From contig NC_088106.1 in the NCBI RefSeq assembly GCF_036370855.1, positions 31,200,501-31,264,500 of the forward strand: 64,000 bases of DNA, given 5' to 3'. The notes beneath the pieces were generated by a model, which did no database searches, was not told where the DNA came from, and worked only from the letters and a program-made list of their open reading frames with translations. Shown here in pieces: positions 1 to 11,264 of this stretch; position 1 is the first letter of the stretch, and every line of letters begins with the position of its first letter. A program made the translations under genes and the position numbers. This stretch comes from Dromaius novaehollandiae (lineage: Eukaryota; Chordata; Aves; Casuariiformes; Dromaiidae).

Positions 1-533
1 TAGACGAGGCAAGGAATCCAGTAAGACTTTTGCAAGCCAGGTCGGTGCTGTTAGCCAGACCTACGCTACTCGTCTCTGGCACTAGGAGATGGTTTCTTTC
101 CCACACAGTACACAATCACGCCTGTGTTTTCAGAAACAGGTAATCTACAATTCTGGCCATACAATAGTGTCTAGAGCCCAAGGCTCTGCTTCCATCCTGG
201 AGACTGCAAGAGCTTTGGAGAAGCTAGTCACCTGACCTTTCTCCAGATATCATGCCACTCGCCTAGCCAAATTCAACATTTGCAGGTACATTACTACATC
301 GGTTCTCAAACTAGTATCATATAAAGCTTCTTTGGATGGGATCAACCCATCAGCAGAACTCAGGATGAGTAGTGTTTGTGGCAGGAAAGAGAGGATCTCT
401 TAATATTAAGCTCTGTGTCACTTCCTCCCTGGTTTCACCCATGCTAGAACGCATTTATCCCTTCTACAAAGGGTGATACAGGCTAAACCACATCTTACAG
501 CAGAGGGTGCTAAGTTAACCAGCTCATCCATAC
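1..533 (-). other. HDLBP: HDLBP intron downstream of exon 7 (partial)
   Basis: Starts with the GTATGG donor at 533. No sequence resembling the second half of KH4 was found on the minus strand, and I see no repeat or RNA gene here. Confidence 0.7.
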
Positions 534-641
534 CTTTGGCATCTGCTGAGTTATTTTGGCCAGGTTTTGTCCTTTCTTTCCAATAATGAAACGATGAAGC
601 CAAGAGGGGGCAGAGACCGAGGAGACGGTAAAACTGTTGGC
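534..641 (-). CDS. HDLBP: HDLBP coding exon 7 (first half of KH domain 4)
   Basis: 108 nt, 36 codons, phase 0. It encodes ANSFTVSSVSAPSWLHRFI followed by IGKKGQNLAKITQQMPK with an intact GKKG loop. Acceptor ATCTCAG, donor AAG/GTATGG. Unlike KH1-3, KH4 is split between exons: the second half (the VHIEF-type strand expected next) is not found in bases 1-533, so the next exon lies outside the window. Confidence 0.95.
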
Positions 642-3600
642 CTGAGATAGAAGAACAGAGAAATTGTACGATGGATAGACTGGAAGTGGTCTTCACATAA
701 GTCCAGTTTCAAGTTCTCTCTAAACTGGCAGCCTCAGTATTGGTTTCAGCTAAGCAGCATCTCTAACAGCCCAGCAGAGACCACCCCCCAAGCTTGCCCA
801 GTGCTAAAGGATATACCTTTATGTGACTTCCTAAGACACCTACTGCATCTTTTCAGTACCTTTGCATAGACTTCGGTCAATGCTTGCCCAAGCTTTTCAG
901 GCTCGCCACGCAGTATCACCGTCTCCGAGCTGCTGTCAGTGGGTGGGATCTCGACCGAGACTCCAGTTTTCTCCAAGATCTCCTGCAGGGAATTCCCCTT
1001 GGGGCCGATGACATACTTGTGCTGGGACTTCTTCACCTCCACTGCAATGGTGGTAGTCTTCTTTTTCTGTAGGGGCAGAGGCACTAGGGCATCAATCGAA
1101 AGGGGGCAGAAAAAGGCAAGAGTGAAAGGAAGGGGCAGCCACCAGATGCGGTGAAACTCTGCATCCAGCAAAGAGCAAAGCAAAGCTGAGCACTCTCGAT
1201 CCAAAGAGCCCTAGCATGATTTGGGTCACTGCCCACACAAAGCCTTGTGCTCACGGGTTCACAGGCGTAGCCTGTACTCAGTGGCAAGCTCTCTGGGACA
1301 CTGCATGGGGGAGACCACATACACACACATTCTTACACAACAGGGCTCAACACCCAGCTGTCCCCCAGGCAGTACTGCAATGCAACACCACGTAGGCTAC
1401 CTGGCTGATTATCTCTGTTGGTATCCAGACCGGTACAAATACAGTCCTAACCATGGGGAAGAACAGCCCAGCAATCCACAACAAGGATATTCACAGCAAT
1501 GTTGGCTGCGGAGAATCAATACGTGAAATTTACTCTTCAGCAATTTCTACTCATTGTAGCAAATTTGACAATATCACCAGGCCAACAGTGCAGACTTCAC
1601 ACTTCATTGCCTAGTAACATCTTTGTGAACAAAAGCCAAGGGACCTCTTTGTGGTCTGCTGATTCCCAGGACACAGAAAAGCAAAACATCTGTCATCTCC
1701 CTGGTAGCATCACCCCAAGTCCCACTCTTCTGGGAAAGGACACGGCAAAACCCAAGGCCGTGTGCTGCAAGTGCTGCAGAGCCTGAGCTGACAAGAGAAG
1801 GACACAATGGAGAGATGCACGAGTAGAACGAGAAGGGAAGAGGGAGTATGAGCACGTGGAGGGAAGATGTCAGGGGGTTTTATGGACTATCCATACCTTC
1901 TCCTCATAGATCTTCTTAACACGAGCCACGGCCTGGGCTAGCTGCTCCTTTTCTCCTGTGAAGACTATCTCCGTCTTGTTGACGCTGGGCGGGGGAATGT
2001 TGATGCGTGTCCCTGTGTCCTGCATAAGCTCGCTCACCAGCTTGTTGTAAGGGCCAGCAATGAAGGGGTGGTACACTTTCTCCACGTCCAGTCGCTCCAC
2101 GGCACGCTTATCCTGGAAGAGCCCAGAACAGACCTCTGTGGGTACTGTCCTCCACGAAACAGTCTCTGCCAGACACAACTAAGTTCCCAGTGCTATCCTA
2201 CTCAGCACTCTGGCCCAAGCACCCTTCACAGTCCGCAGCCTTGCAGATCTCCACCCATTTCAATCTACAAAGCCTGCTGTTGCTACTGTTATACGGCATT
2301 CACCTCTAACATCCTGCCTTATCTCACCTGGCACCAAACATGGTTGCTTTCAAACATGAAAAACACTTCTCTGGCTTCAGAGGTGGACAGAATGGAGATC
2401 CAGAAGCTACAGAACCTGGCAAAGGTGCTCATACAGGCAGTGGCACCATACGTATCTGTTCAGACTAACATGCTAGCCACTGAATGTGCCCAGGGTGGCT
2501 ACAAACATCTAATGTACTGTGGAGAAGCAAAACGCCTCTCCAGCTAACGTCACGAGAGAGATCACAGTGCTCAAGTACCTGCTCAGCCGAGATCAGCAGG
2601 ATCTCGTGTCGGGCCTTCTCAATCCCTTCTTTAGTGCCGGTGATCTTGATCTGATTGCTGGGGTCATCCGGGCGGGGAATCTGGATTTTGGTTGCAGTTT
2701 TGAGCTCCAGGTCCTGCAGCTTCTCGCCGTTCTTTCCAATGACAAAGCGGTGGTGCTCCTTGGGAATGGCAACTGTCGCTGAAGCCTGCAACACAGGAAC
2801 CAAGCATTTCTGAGAACCCTTGTCTGCACTGGTAGATCCACAGGAATAGAGCCAGGGAAACCCAGTTAGATGCTGCGCAGCAGTACGCCTGAGGAGCAAG
2901 CACAATCCCTTCCAGCCACATTCAGTCTGGGGACTGCTACTGTACCAGAATAGTTGACCGTATACCAGGAGTCTAAAACCCACCTTTCCCCCAAAATCCT
3001 GTGGTTTCCTTGAGGCACAGGAATAGTGCTCTGAATTAGCAAAGGCTTTCAGGCACAGATGAAGAGGTGCCAGTCATCCAGCATACACCACAGAAGCAAT
3101 ACCAGACAGCAACTGAGAGGATGGCTCAAGGATGGAGTTTATCCGAACTCTGGCACCTGCTGCTAAGCCTACAGAGAACAAGACACATAGTCCGACGCCT
3201 AGGAAACAGAAATTCAACACCAGAAACCTATTCCAGCAGGCAGACAGCTAAGAGATGCTTATTGCTATTCACTGGAAGATGTCTTCAGTGTGACACATGC
3301 TGCTCCTGGGGGCAGTTCTAGAAGGCCCCTCTTAGAAAAGAGGGTCCTAAGAGCTTCTCTCAATCTACCATTAAAAGGCTGGTTTGTAACAGGGATTATG
3401 GACTTCTTCCCTCCTTGTTGTTTGAGTTTTTACTAGCTTGGTAGCTTATGATTGCTGCATGCTCTTTATGCCTGTGAATATGTAACTACAAAGAGTAATT
3501 AGACGCAAAATTCAAACTACACTGGAAGAATCCTGAAAAAGATCATTTGGTCTTCAACTATTTCTTTCTACTGAAGCCAGCCAAGCCTAGGAGAAGTTGA

Positions 3601-6372
3601 GAATACAGACACACCTTTCAGATCTGGGGCCAGGGCAGTAGGAGGTGTATTTGGGGACACTGGGTCATGAATCTATGGCAGTACAACCTGAAGTATTTTT
3701 CCAGATGTACATTACTTAGGGTTTGTCCCGTTCTCTTCCCTCTGGCAGGCTATGACATATGGGCTGAACCGCACTGAAGCAGACACTGTATTAACTATTG
3801 CATTAACTGCCTTTGATATTACACCTTAATGCACCCTACGAGAACTGGCTGTCATATATCCCAACAAGAAATACCACTTTGATTATGAACTCAAGAATCA
3901 GAAGGTGAGGAATCAAAACCTACACAGCTGAAAGGAGAAGCAACTGAAACAACGGGGCTCCGGCTCCCTACCAGCGTGGCTCAAGCAACACAATCCAGAA
4001 CCCTGATATGAAGCTTTCAGCCCTACCTCCTCTTTGCTCCCTTTCCTTCTTTCTCCTACCCCTCCACATTCTTTGAAGGAGCTCAGAGGAGGCACTGTCC
4101 TATTCTCACAAACTGCTAGCTTTGTGTGAGGGGCCTGCACACCCTCCAGCAGCAGCACCTTAGCACAAAGTCACTGTTTGCAGTTCAAGTGTTCAGACTA
4201 CAGACTCCACCCTTCATGCAACACCATGGCCTGTAATTAGCTTTGAACCCTATTTTAAGCCTCATCTCCATTCCAAATTGCCAAATGTGTGCTTTGAAAA
4301 TATAAGGCAAAGCTGAATTAGTCATCTAATAACACCTCTTCAGCTTATAAGCACACACGCCCAAGGGTCTCAAAGCATCCGCAAATCTTAGGGAAGAGCA
4401 AAGACAAAGTGTGAAACAGTTAGATGCCCTCACCTGAGTCTGCAGCCGAGCGACAATCTCCTTCCGAGCCTTCATGACTGCTTCCAGCTTGCCAGAGACC
4501 ATGATTGAAAGGCCCTGGTCCTTTGCGAGAGACAGCTCCAGGTGAGCTCCTGTCTTCTGCATGATGTCTAGGCAGATCTTGGCCTGCTCACCTTCTCCAA
4601 ACTGATTCATGTCCTTATACTTCCTCTCCTCCAGTGGCACATGAAACACCTGCTCAGCCACAGCACAGATAAAAAAGACACAACAAGCAGTCAGTGTGAT
4701 TCTGAATGCTATAGCATCTCCTTCTGTCCTTGCCATACCGGACTAGCAATTCCCAGGTTTGTGCAACCCATCAGCCTTTCCCGTGGAGACACCAGTGGTT
4801 CCCAGGGAAAGTGCGAGAGTGCTGCGGCAGGCAGACTGTCTCACTCTTTAGGTGTCTCCCTAAAGCGCAGCTTGCGCAGGCAGGCAAAAGTGCTAAGCTA
4901 CGGGGGGAACACTAACGGATTAGCATTCACTGCTTGAATTCTGCAATCCTCCCTTCAGGCCTGCGCCAGCTCTTTGTGGAGTAGGGATGGAGAGTGTCTT
5001 CTGGACTGTTTCCCAACACATCCTTTCCCTTCACCCTGGCTCTCACCCATAGTCTTCCTTGTGCCCAGAGGGATATACTGCAGAGAGGCTGCCAACCTGA
5101 CACACTAAGGATTTCAGATGGGGGAAAAGCTTCACTTCATCTACATTCTGCGGGGAGGAAAAGGGGGAAGATGAGACACTCGCTCCCACCAACCTGAGTG
5201 ATGACAGAAGCCTTTATTGGTCGAATTTTGCACCAGGGCCCAGCAGGTTCCTGGGCAGCTTCCAAACATGGTGCTTTCTCAGGGAGCGGAGGGAAGGCTT
5301 CCTTGTAGGTTGGAGGATCATTCTCTTCTTCAGAGTTTAAAGCTGTAACTAGAATGAAGCAAACAGGGTAGTAGGATGCTCTCCAGGCAGAAATGCCCCT
5401 ATTCATAGGCAGTGTAAGTGTATTTAGGCACTAGTAACAAGGGAGAGCAAATGACTTGTGCATTACTATTCTTCATATCACAGTTACGCTTGTGGAACGG
5501 CCAAGTCTGGAGCACAACTGACCCAAGTACAGCACAGGCTGCAGTAGACAACCCCTGCCCAACTAACTTTTTGCACGATGGATGCAGGAAGAGGGGGATG
5601 TGCAAGTGAACAGCAGCAGCAAACAACATATTACTGCCAAATTTGCAAAAAGGGGCTTAATCAGGGGAAAACAGGCTAAGCAGAAAGAAGTAAAAGGAAT
5701 GGAACAAGACTGCAAATCAGAAGGTAAGACAAAACCATGCCCAGGAGGAAGGCAGGGAGAAGCACTATAATGAGGGCAGACTGTAGGGAAAGCCTGGATG
5801 GGGACATGTATGTTCAGTTCAGCTGTGCACTGGGCCATGCCAAGCGGGCCAGCTCACTGCTGGAAGATGGGTGCAGAAACCCATCAGTAAGTCAGTTAAC
5901 AGTTATACCAGCTTTCACCAGCACCTGAGTGAGCAAAGGAAGGAAGTGGCTGAGCCCAGCACACTGATCCCATGAGGCTCCTTTGCAGCCCAGAGCCCCA
6001 CTCTCGCATGTATCCTGCCCCACAGCCAACAGCATCGCTTGTCAGAGCTCCCTGGAGATGTTAGGCTTGCTTCCTCGTGGCTCTGCACTGTGCAGGGTAG
6101 GACAAAGCATCGCCCCTGTTCTGCTGCTGGTGGAAAGCCCGAGTTTGGTGGGCCACCAATCTGGGAATGGAGAATTCAATTTCTGCACACTTGAGGGGAA
6201 TCAGACGCACGGAGTGAGCTTAGGCGGCAGCAGGGACCTTGTCTGGGTAGCCTGTGTTGAGAGGCGCGTGACAGGAACTCGACCGCGTTTTCTCACCTTT
6301 CACCTGCTGCTGAGCCAGGCCGCTGCGGTGTTCAGCGAAGCTCTCCTGGGTCAAAACTGCCACGGAGCTCAT
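534..6372 (-). CDS. HDLBP: HDLBP (vigilin), N-terminal part, 7 coding exons, runs off left edge
   Basis: Vigilin is a large, mainly cytoplasmic and ER-associated RNA-binding protein of tandem KH domains that binds mRNA and tRNA. Joining 6372-6297, 5348-5194, 4649-4434, 2785-2579, 2112-1897, 1066-860 and 641-534 on the minus strand gives 395 codons in one frame with GT-AG borders throughout. The N-terminus MSSVAVLTQESFAEHRSGL and the blocks that follow match vertebrate vigilin (about 1270 residues). Layout: 1-77 is an acidic, proline-rich leader; 78-149 a degenerate KH-like unit; 150-218 KH1 (GKNG at 166-169); 219-290 KH2 (GPYN at 238-241, second glycine missing); 291-359 KH3 (GPKG at 311-314); 360-395 the first half of KH4 (GKKG at 380-383). 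The start is the first ATG after a good acceptor. The gene is cut by the window edge, so about two thirds of the protein lies outside. It is head-to-head with SEPT2. Confidence 0.96.
860..1066 (-). CDS. HDLBP: HDLBP coding exon 6 (KH domain 3)
   Basis: 207 nt, 69 codons, phase 0. It begins with a lysine run (KKKTTTIAVEVKK) continuing the basic linker, then KYVIGPKGNSLQEILEKTG with an intact GPKG loop, VSVEIPP, ETVILRGEPEKLGQALTEVYAK. Acceptor CCCTACAG, donor AAG/GTACTG. Confidence 0.96.
1897..2112 (-). CDS. HDLBP: HDLBP coding exon 5 (KH domain 2)
   Basis: 216 nt, 72 codons, phase 0. It encodes DKRAVERLDVEKVYHPFIAG, loop GPYN, NKLVSELMQDTGTRINIPP, EIVFTGEKEQLAQ and a closing helix to YEEK. 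The loop lacks the second glycine of GXXG, as this domain also does in other vertebrate vigilins as far as I recall, so RNA contact through it is probably weakened. Acceptor CTTCCAG, donor AAG/GTATGG. Confidence 0.96.
2579..2785 (-). CDS. HDLBP: HDLBP coding exon 4 (KH domain 1)
   Basis: 207 nt, 69 codons, phase 0 at both ends, with acceptor TTGCAG at 2786-2791. It encodes a complete KH unit: hydrophobic strand ASATVAIPKEHHRFVIG, the RNA-contacting loop GKNG, helix EKLQDLELKTATKIQIP, strand IKITGTKEGI and a final helix KARHEILLISAEQ. The donor is CAG/GTACTT. Confidence 0.96.
4434..4649 (-). CDS. HDLBP: HDLBP coding exon 3 (degenerate KH-like unit)
   Basis: 216 nt, exactly 72 codons, phase 0 at both ends. 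It encodes VFHVPLEERKYKDMNQFGEG through VMKARKEIVARLQTQ. The helix-strand pattern and length match the KH exons that follow, but the position of the GXXG loop reads FGEGEQ, which lacks a canonical G-X-X-G with basic residues. This is the unit sometimes left out when vigilin is said to have 14 rather than 15 KH domains. Donor CAG/GTGAGG. Confidence 0.95.
5194..5348 (-). CDS. HDLBP: HDLBP coding exon 2 (acidic/proline-rich leader)
   Basis: 155 nt, phase 1 in and phase 0 out. The acceptor CTAG is at 5351-5349. The exon encodes LNSEEENDPPTYKEAFPPLP and then IRPIKASVITQ, the conserved leader that precedes the KH array. The donor is CAG/GTTGGT, a weak match to consensus. Compared with the mammalian protein as I recall it, the GPWCK segment appears one residue shorter. 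Confidence 0.94.
5349..6296 (-). other. HDLBP: HDLBP intron between coding exons 1 and 2
   Basis: GTGAGA donor at 6296 and CTAG acceptor at 5349-5351. No coding exon, RNA gene or repeat recognised inside. Confidence 0.65.
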
Positions 6373-6409
6373 TGTCGACTTCCCACCCACACACAATCCG
6401 GGTATGCCA
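6297..6409 (-). CDS. HDLBP: HDLBP first coding exon (5' UTR plus residues 1-25)
   Basis: A pyrimidine-rich acceptor ending in CAG lies at 6410-6412, followed by 37 nt of 5' UTR, the ATG at 6372-6370, and 25 codons plus one base. The donor is AAAG followed by GTGAGA, with GT at 6296-6295. A second possible donor just upstream, CAG/GTGAAA at 6303, would put the next exon out of frame, whereas the chosen one rebuilds the vigilin sequence VKVTALNSEEE across the junction. The coding start is therefore fixed by both homology and phase. Confidence 0.93.
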
Positions 6410-9400
6410 CTGGAAGAGACGCAGGAGGCAGCGCTACTACCGACCCCATTCCAGAGACAGAAAAATTACTCCGGGAAGACAAACTGTTACTAAACGCCCT
6501 TCCAGTCAACCCCTGGAAAGGGGTCCACAGCCCCAGTCAGCTGCCCGGTTTTGTCACTGGACTGGATGGGAACCCAGCAGGGATACTTCCCCACAGCGCA
6601 GCGTGCACCAAAACCAGAGCTCCTCATTCAGAAGGGAGGGGATGTGCAACCTAAGAAGGTCACTGGCAAGGGGGAGACCAGAAGTTGTTAAAACATACTC
6701 CAATTAATCTACCAATTGATTGAAGGTATGTAATTTTTAAACAATTATCTGAAGGTCTGGACAGGCAGCCCAAGACCATTACATAACCCCTCCCAGCGCC
6801 CCCCCAAAAACATACGGACCCAGGATGTGGCCTCTTCATAAAGAAAACTCATTTAGGTGTCTGAACTCCCACTGATTTCGGGATACACTCAGAAAACCTC
6901 CTTGATAAGCAAGCAGCCCAGCAACAACGTGATCTTTGGCACCCCCCAAATAGGAACTTACCAGCTAAATGGTCAGTAGCCAGAGAGTCCGTCCTGTAAG
7001 CTGCCCGTCTGTCAGCCTGCCAGCTTTTGCTTTATGGAAAAAGAGGAGAAAAAAATATGTACTTATGTGATTGCTCCAAGACAACAGGAAAATATGACAC
7101 CTCCCTTACTGTAACTTTGAAGAGAGAACTGCCTGTACTGTGCTTTAAACTTGCATCCTATCCAAAAAACTCTCATATTGAATCACATCTCACTCTACTT
7201 CACCTGTTAGGTTTTATTAAAGTTACAGGCAACACCACCATCTACTTAAACCTCACAACAGGAAGCCTGAGGTGGCTACTCCTGCCTCACCCTGGCTACG
7301 AGAGCAGCCATCCAGCATCAGACGAAAATACAGTCAATCAGTACCAGATGTGCGAGATGGATGTGAAATTTCAGGGTTGCAAGCAACACCATCAGCATCC
7401 AGTCAGAGGAGACTAACAACCTGAAAATCTGCCAACAGCACTGCCATCAGTCAGAAGTTAGGAATGTAGCTTAGTGGAGCTTGGGTGAATCAATGCAGAC
7501 TTCCTCACAAACTAAGGCAAACACGCAGGGCTATCCACACACAGCTGCTGGCCAGTCTACCTCTCCATTTTTTATTACAATAAGATCATACACCAGGCAC
7601 TGAACTCTGTCTCCGGGCCTAAGTTCACAAGTCAGAAGAAAAAAAAAACCACACTGGTTTACACGGACTGTTTCAAAGACATCCACGAGATGGGACCAGG
7701 AAAAAAACAGCCTGTTGTTAAGAGCTTTATATCCATTGAATCTGGGTCTGCAGCTCCACGGAAAGATTGTTTAGGAATATAAGTCAAGAATTTAAAAGCC
7801 GCTAGAGTACCCGCTTTGCCAGATGTAAAACAGCTCCTTCTCCCCCCAGACTGCTTATATATGCTGCCGTAGGGCTGGCAGTCTCCTAAAATACAATGCC
7901 TCTATCTGCTCATGGGACAAAAGGTCCGTCTCCTACACCAGCCCTACGGTGCTGCTCAGAGCGTCTTCTGAACAAGTCCTCTACAACCACAGTTGAGCTT
8001 GGATGCTTTTCAGTAAGCCGATAGTTACCATTTCTGGCCTTGCCAAAGCGTCCGAAAAGCCTCCCCAAACGCATGTGGTCGCTAATGCAGAGAGGTCACG
8101 CCACGTTTGCATCGTGACACAGCAAGGGAAGGTGACGTGCAGGAGGAGAGGAGAGAGAAGAACGCGGACAGCGGTAACCCAGCTGAGCTGCACGGGCCGG
8201 CTCTGCACCTCAGCGAAGGCCACGTGGACTGTTTCCATCTATTTCAACACGCCTTGTACCAGGCACAAGGAAACATCACCTGCGCTACCAAAGCAACGGA
8301 GCTAATGTTACAATTAACCCTCTGAAGATCTTCTACTCTGAGGGGACAGCTACCAGCACAGCAACTCCGTCTAAAGCAGAGCTTTTGCAGTACGCAGAGG
8401 TCCTGCGAGGCACGTGCCGGTATACACGAAAGGGTGGCTAATAATCTAACCTTGGAGAAATCTTGAGCTCTCCTTGCTGCCGAGAGGCCCGTGGTTACAC
8501 CGCGGATTACACCACCACAGAGATCGAGCCGCCACAGAAGCGAAAGAAGCACGTTAGCTGCCCCCATCCCAGACTCAGCTATCAGCTCTGCCCCAGCCCC
8601 TCGTGTTATCACCGAGGATGCTGCCACCTCACAGCGAGCTGCAAACAGGAACGAGGGCAGGAGGGAGAAGCGTCCCAGACACCGGCGGCAGCTGCCAAGG
8701 TCTGGCCAGAGCCTTGTTAAGGGCATAGATGTGCTCCTAGCTCTCATTTTTCAGGAAAGCACCGCCTGGCTCAATCTGCACGCGCTCTCCTCCTCGGCGG
8801 CAAAGGACGAGAAGGCAGCGCGCGGCAGCCCAATATAGCGTCTGCCGGAGAGCCGTAACCCCAGAGAACAGCTGCTGGTTTCGCCGTGTCCACACCAGCT
8901 GCGGAGATCTGCCTCGCCGTCTACACCAGCGAGGAGCTAGACGTTCAGAGAAAACCGTAAGGGCCGGGTTTATCCGCGGGAACTTCTGCTTCATCGCCCA
9001 TACGGCAAGCAAAAAACAAACGCTGTTAATCTCCAGTAACCCCAAACATATGGCATGCTGCAGGCCTCGGGGGTTCCCGTCTGGCCAAAACCTGAAGCGG
9101 CCATCAGAACGGTATTTCAGAAATAACACGGGAAGCAGCAGCTTTGGCGCCGCGTCCAGAGCCCACATCTCCTCTTCCCGCTCCTGCTTCTGAGACGAAG
9201 GTCACGGCCACGCGGCGTCAGCACGGGGCTCGCTGGGCCGGGAGGCTTTGAGCTGCGAGCAGCCCGCAGCGCTCCGCAAGGCGCTTCCGAAGTTTTACCG
9301 CGCACTTCTAAAAATAAAGGGCCCGAAACCGCCCCCGAGAGAACCTCCAGCAAGGGCCGGACCTAACCGCAAGGGAAACGGTCGCGTGAAAAGCAGCGAG

Positions 9401-9632
9401 CGCGACGCCGCCGGCTGCCGTCAGCTGCCCCCCTCCTCCTCCACGGCCCTGCCCCGGGCGGGCTCCCCACCGGAACCCCCCAGAAGGCAGGTTTTCCCCC
9501 CGAAACCAGTTTATTCAGGTTTATTGATCAGAGAAGATGGGAGCACCGGGGGGGGGGGGGTCCGTCAGGCCCCAGGGGCAGCCGCGCGGCGAGCGCCACC
9601 TCAGCACTGCCGGCGGCGGGGCGGGGCCGCGC

Positions 9633-9668
9633 GGGGGGCGGGGCCTCGCCGGGGGGCGGGGCCTCGCC
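9633..9668. repeat. Two tandem 18-bp GC-box units
   Basis: GGGGGGCGGGGCCTCGCC occurs twice back to back, with no mismatch. Each unit contains a consensus Sp1/KLF GC box (GGGGCGGGGC), and another GC box lies just before at about 9617-9626. Confidence 0.85.
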
Positions 9669-11068
9669 TTAAAGGGCCCGGCCCCTCCGCGCCGCGCCGG
9701 CTGTCAGCCCGCGCCCCGCCGCCACGTCCCAGCCGGCCGCCGCGGCGGGGGACGCGGAAGGCGCCGCACCTGCCCCCCCCCTCCGCCCCCCCGGCCGTGG
9801 AGGCAGCGCGGCCGGGGAGCCGCGTTAAGAGCAGGGCGAGACGCGGAGGGCAGGGAGGCGACCGAGCGCAGCGGCACGTGTGGAAATTTAATCAGCTCGC
9901 CGTGGCCGCGCAGAGCCGGGAGCGCTCAGGGCGCCCGGGGCCGCCCGCGGGGATCAAATTAGACCCGGGTTTGCAACGCGATACAGCCCCGGGGGGGCCC
10001 CGCGCAGCGCAGCGCAGCTCTCCCCAGCAAGAGCGGCCGCCAGAAAGGTGCTTCGGCCTCGGCCTCCAGCTGCAGACGGAGATGGAGGCCGCGGAGGCCT
10101 GACCCGGCGGCCGTCAGCGGGGCCGCGAGCGCCCGGGAGCGGAAACGCACGTAGGGATCGGCAGCCGAGGCTCCTCTGCGAGCCCAGCACGGGCCCTCCG
10201 ACAGTGTCACTGTCCGGAGAAGCGGGCCGGGAGTGCTGATGCCTGTTGTCGACGGCGGCCTCGCCACGCGCTCCTGAGAAAAGCCACCCATCCGAGGCCC
10301 CGCGCGCCTCTTCTCCCCAGACGAGCCAAAGAGGTTGATCTGACCAATCCCCGCCGCGTAATAAAAGGTTATTCACCTTGGGCGTTTTGCAAGGCCGATC
10401 TGGCGCTGGACGAGTGCCCGGGATAGACCGTTTTGGTTCAGGCCTCCGGCCGGCTCAGGACTACGTGGAGCCTCCCCATGATGCCCCGGCACCGCTCGGG
10501 TCCTCGCCGCTGCTCTGGGCCTCTCCCCAGAGGAGAGCGGCAGTCCTCTCCGCCACGCACCCATCCAGACCTCCCCCCTGCTCCCCAAAACCCCCCACGG
10601 GGCAGACCCGGAGGATCAGCCCCACCGTTAGCTCGGCAGCGTTTCCAGCCGGCGGCAGGTTTCCGAAGGACTGGAGCCGCCTGGATGGATGTGGCTGCGC
10701 GAGGGTCGCCGCGAGCCGGCGTGGTCACGTTGGCCCCGGCCTGTGTCGCACCTCGGGTGGCAGGTCCGGTCGTGCCCTCCGAGCCCACTTCGCACCCCTA
10801 ACCTCGAAGGGCCCCGCGGCGGCGGCGCTGCTCCCCAGCCCCGGCGCGCCGCCAGCGCCTCCCGAGCCGCCTCCCCCGCGCGCCGGGGCCGCGGCGGCGA
10901 CTCACCCGGCGGCGTCTCGGCGAGCGGCCCCGCGAGAGGAGGCCGCGGTGCCGCCGGACTCGGCGCGGCCCAGCCCGCGGGAAGTTGGCCCGCGGCTTCC
11001 CGGCGGCGCTGACACGTCGGTGCCCGGCGGGAGGAAGCGAGGCCGCGCCGGGCAGCTCCCCCCCCCCC

Positions 11069-11092
11069 GCCGCCGCCGCCGCCGCCGCCGCC
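11069..11092. repeat. (GCC)8 trinucleotide tract after an 11-C run
   Basis: Eight perfect GCC units follow C11 at 11058-11068. The tract lies in CpG island 1, downstream (minus-strand sense) of the candidate first exon, so it would be intronic in a transcript starting at the TATA box. Such CCG/CGG tracts are length-unstable in other genomes. Confidence 0.9.
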
Positions 11093-11183
11093 AGCCTCCA
11101 CGTCGGCGCCGCGGCGCGCTCCGCCCGCGCCCCCCCGGCAGCGCGGCCGCCCGCTCTCCCCCCCAGCCCGGCCCGTAACTCAC

Positions 11184-11240
11184 TTCGGCCGGTGCCCTGC
11201 TCGCCCGCCCTGCTGGAGAAGCCCCGGAGCGCTCCTGGGA
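11184..11240 (-). other. HDLBP: Candidate proximal untranslated first exon of HDLBP
   Basis: The 3' edge is set by CCGAA/GTGAGT, with GT at 11183-11182, a near-perfect donor. The 5' edge is only estimated as about 25-30 nt below the TATA/CArG element. No ATG is needed because the coding start is in the exon at 6409-6297. This exon could belong to another minus-strand transcript, but HDLBP is the only downstream gene seen. Confidence 0.45.
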
Positions 11241-11264
11241 GAGCGGCGCGGCGCCCTCCCCGCG

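Larger units (their letters stand above)
642..5193 (-). other. HDLBP: HDLBP introns between coding exons 2 and 7
   Basis: Covers introns 642-859, 1067-1896, 2113-2578, 2786-4433 and 4650-5193 (exons annotated separately). All have GT-AG ends on the minus strand. I looked for box C/D and H/ACA snoRNA signatures by eye and saw none that I can support, and no obvious transposon fragment. The longest, 2786-4433, contains only unremarkable sequence. Confidence 0.65.
6413..11183 (-). other. HDLBP: HDLBP 5' intron (start codon exon to proximal candidate exon 1), including part of CpG island 1
   Basis: From the acceptor of the start-codon exon up to the GTGAGT donor at 11183. The part below about 9 kb is ordinary intronic DNA with no recognised repeat. 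From about 9.2 kb it is a CpG island. Long ORFs there are produced by GC-rich sequence lacking stops and show no family resemblance. Additional untranslated HDLBP exons could lie here but cannot be assigned from sequence alone. Confidence 0.55.

Noticed and set aside
642-6296. Intronic snoRNAs in HDLBP
   Set aside because: Searched by eye for paired C/D boxes and H/ACA motifs with stems on the sense strand; none convincing.
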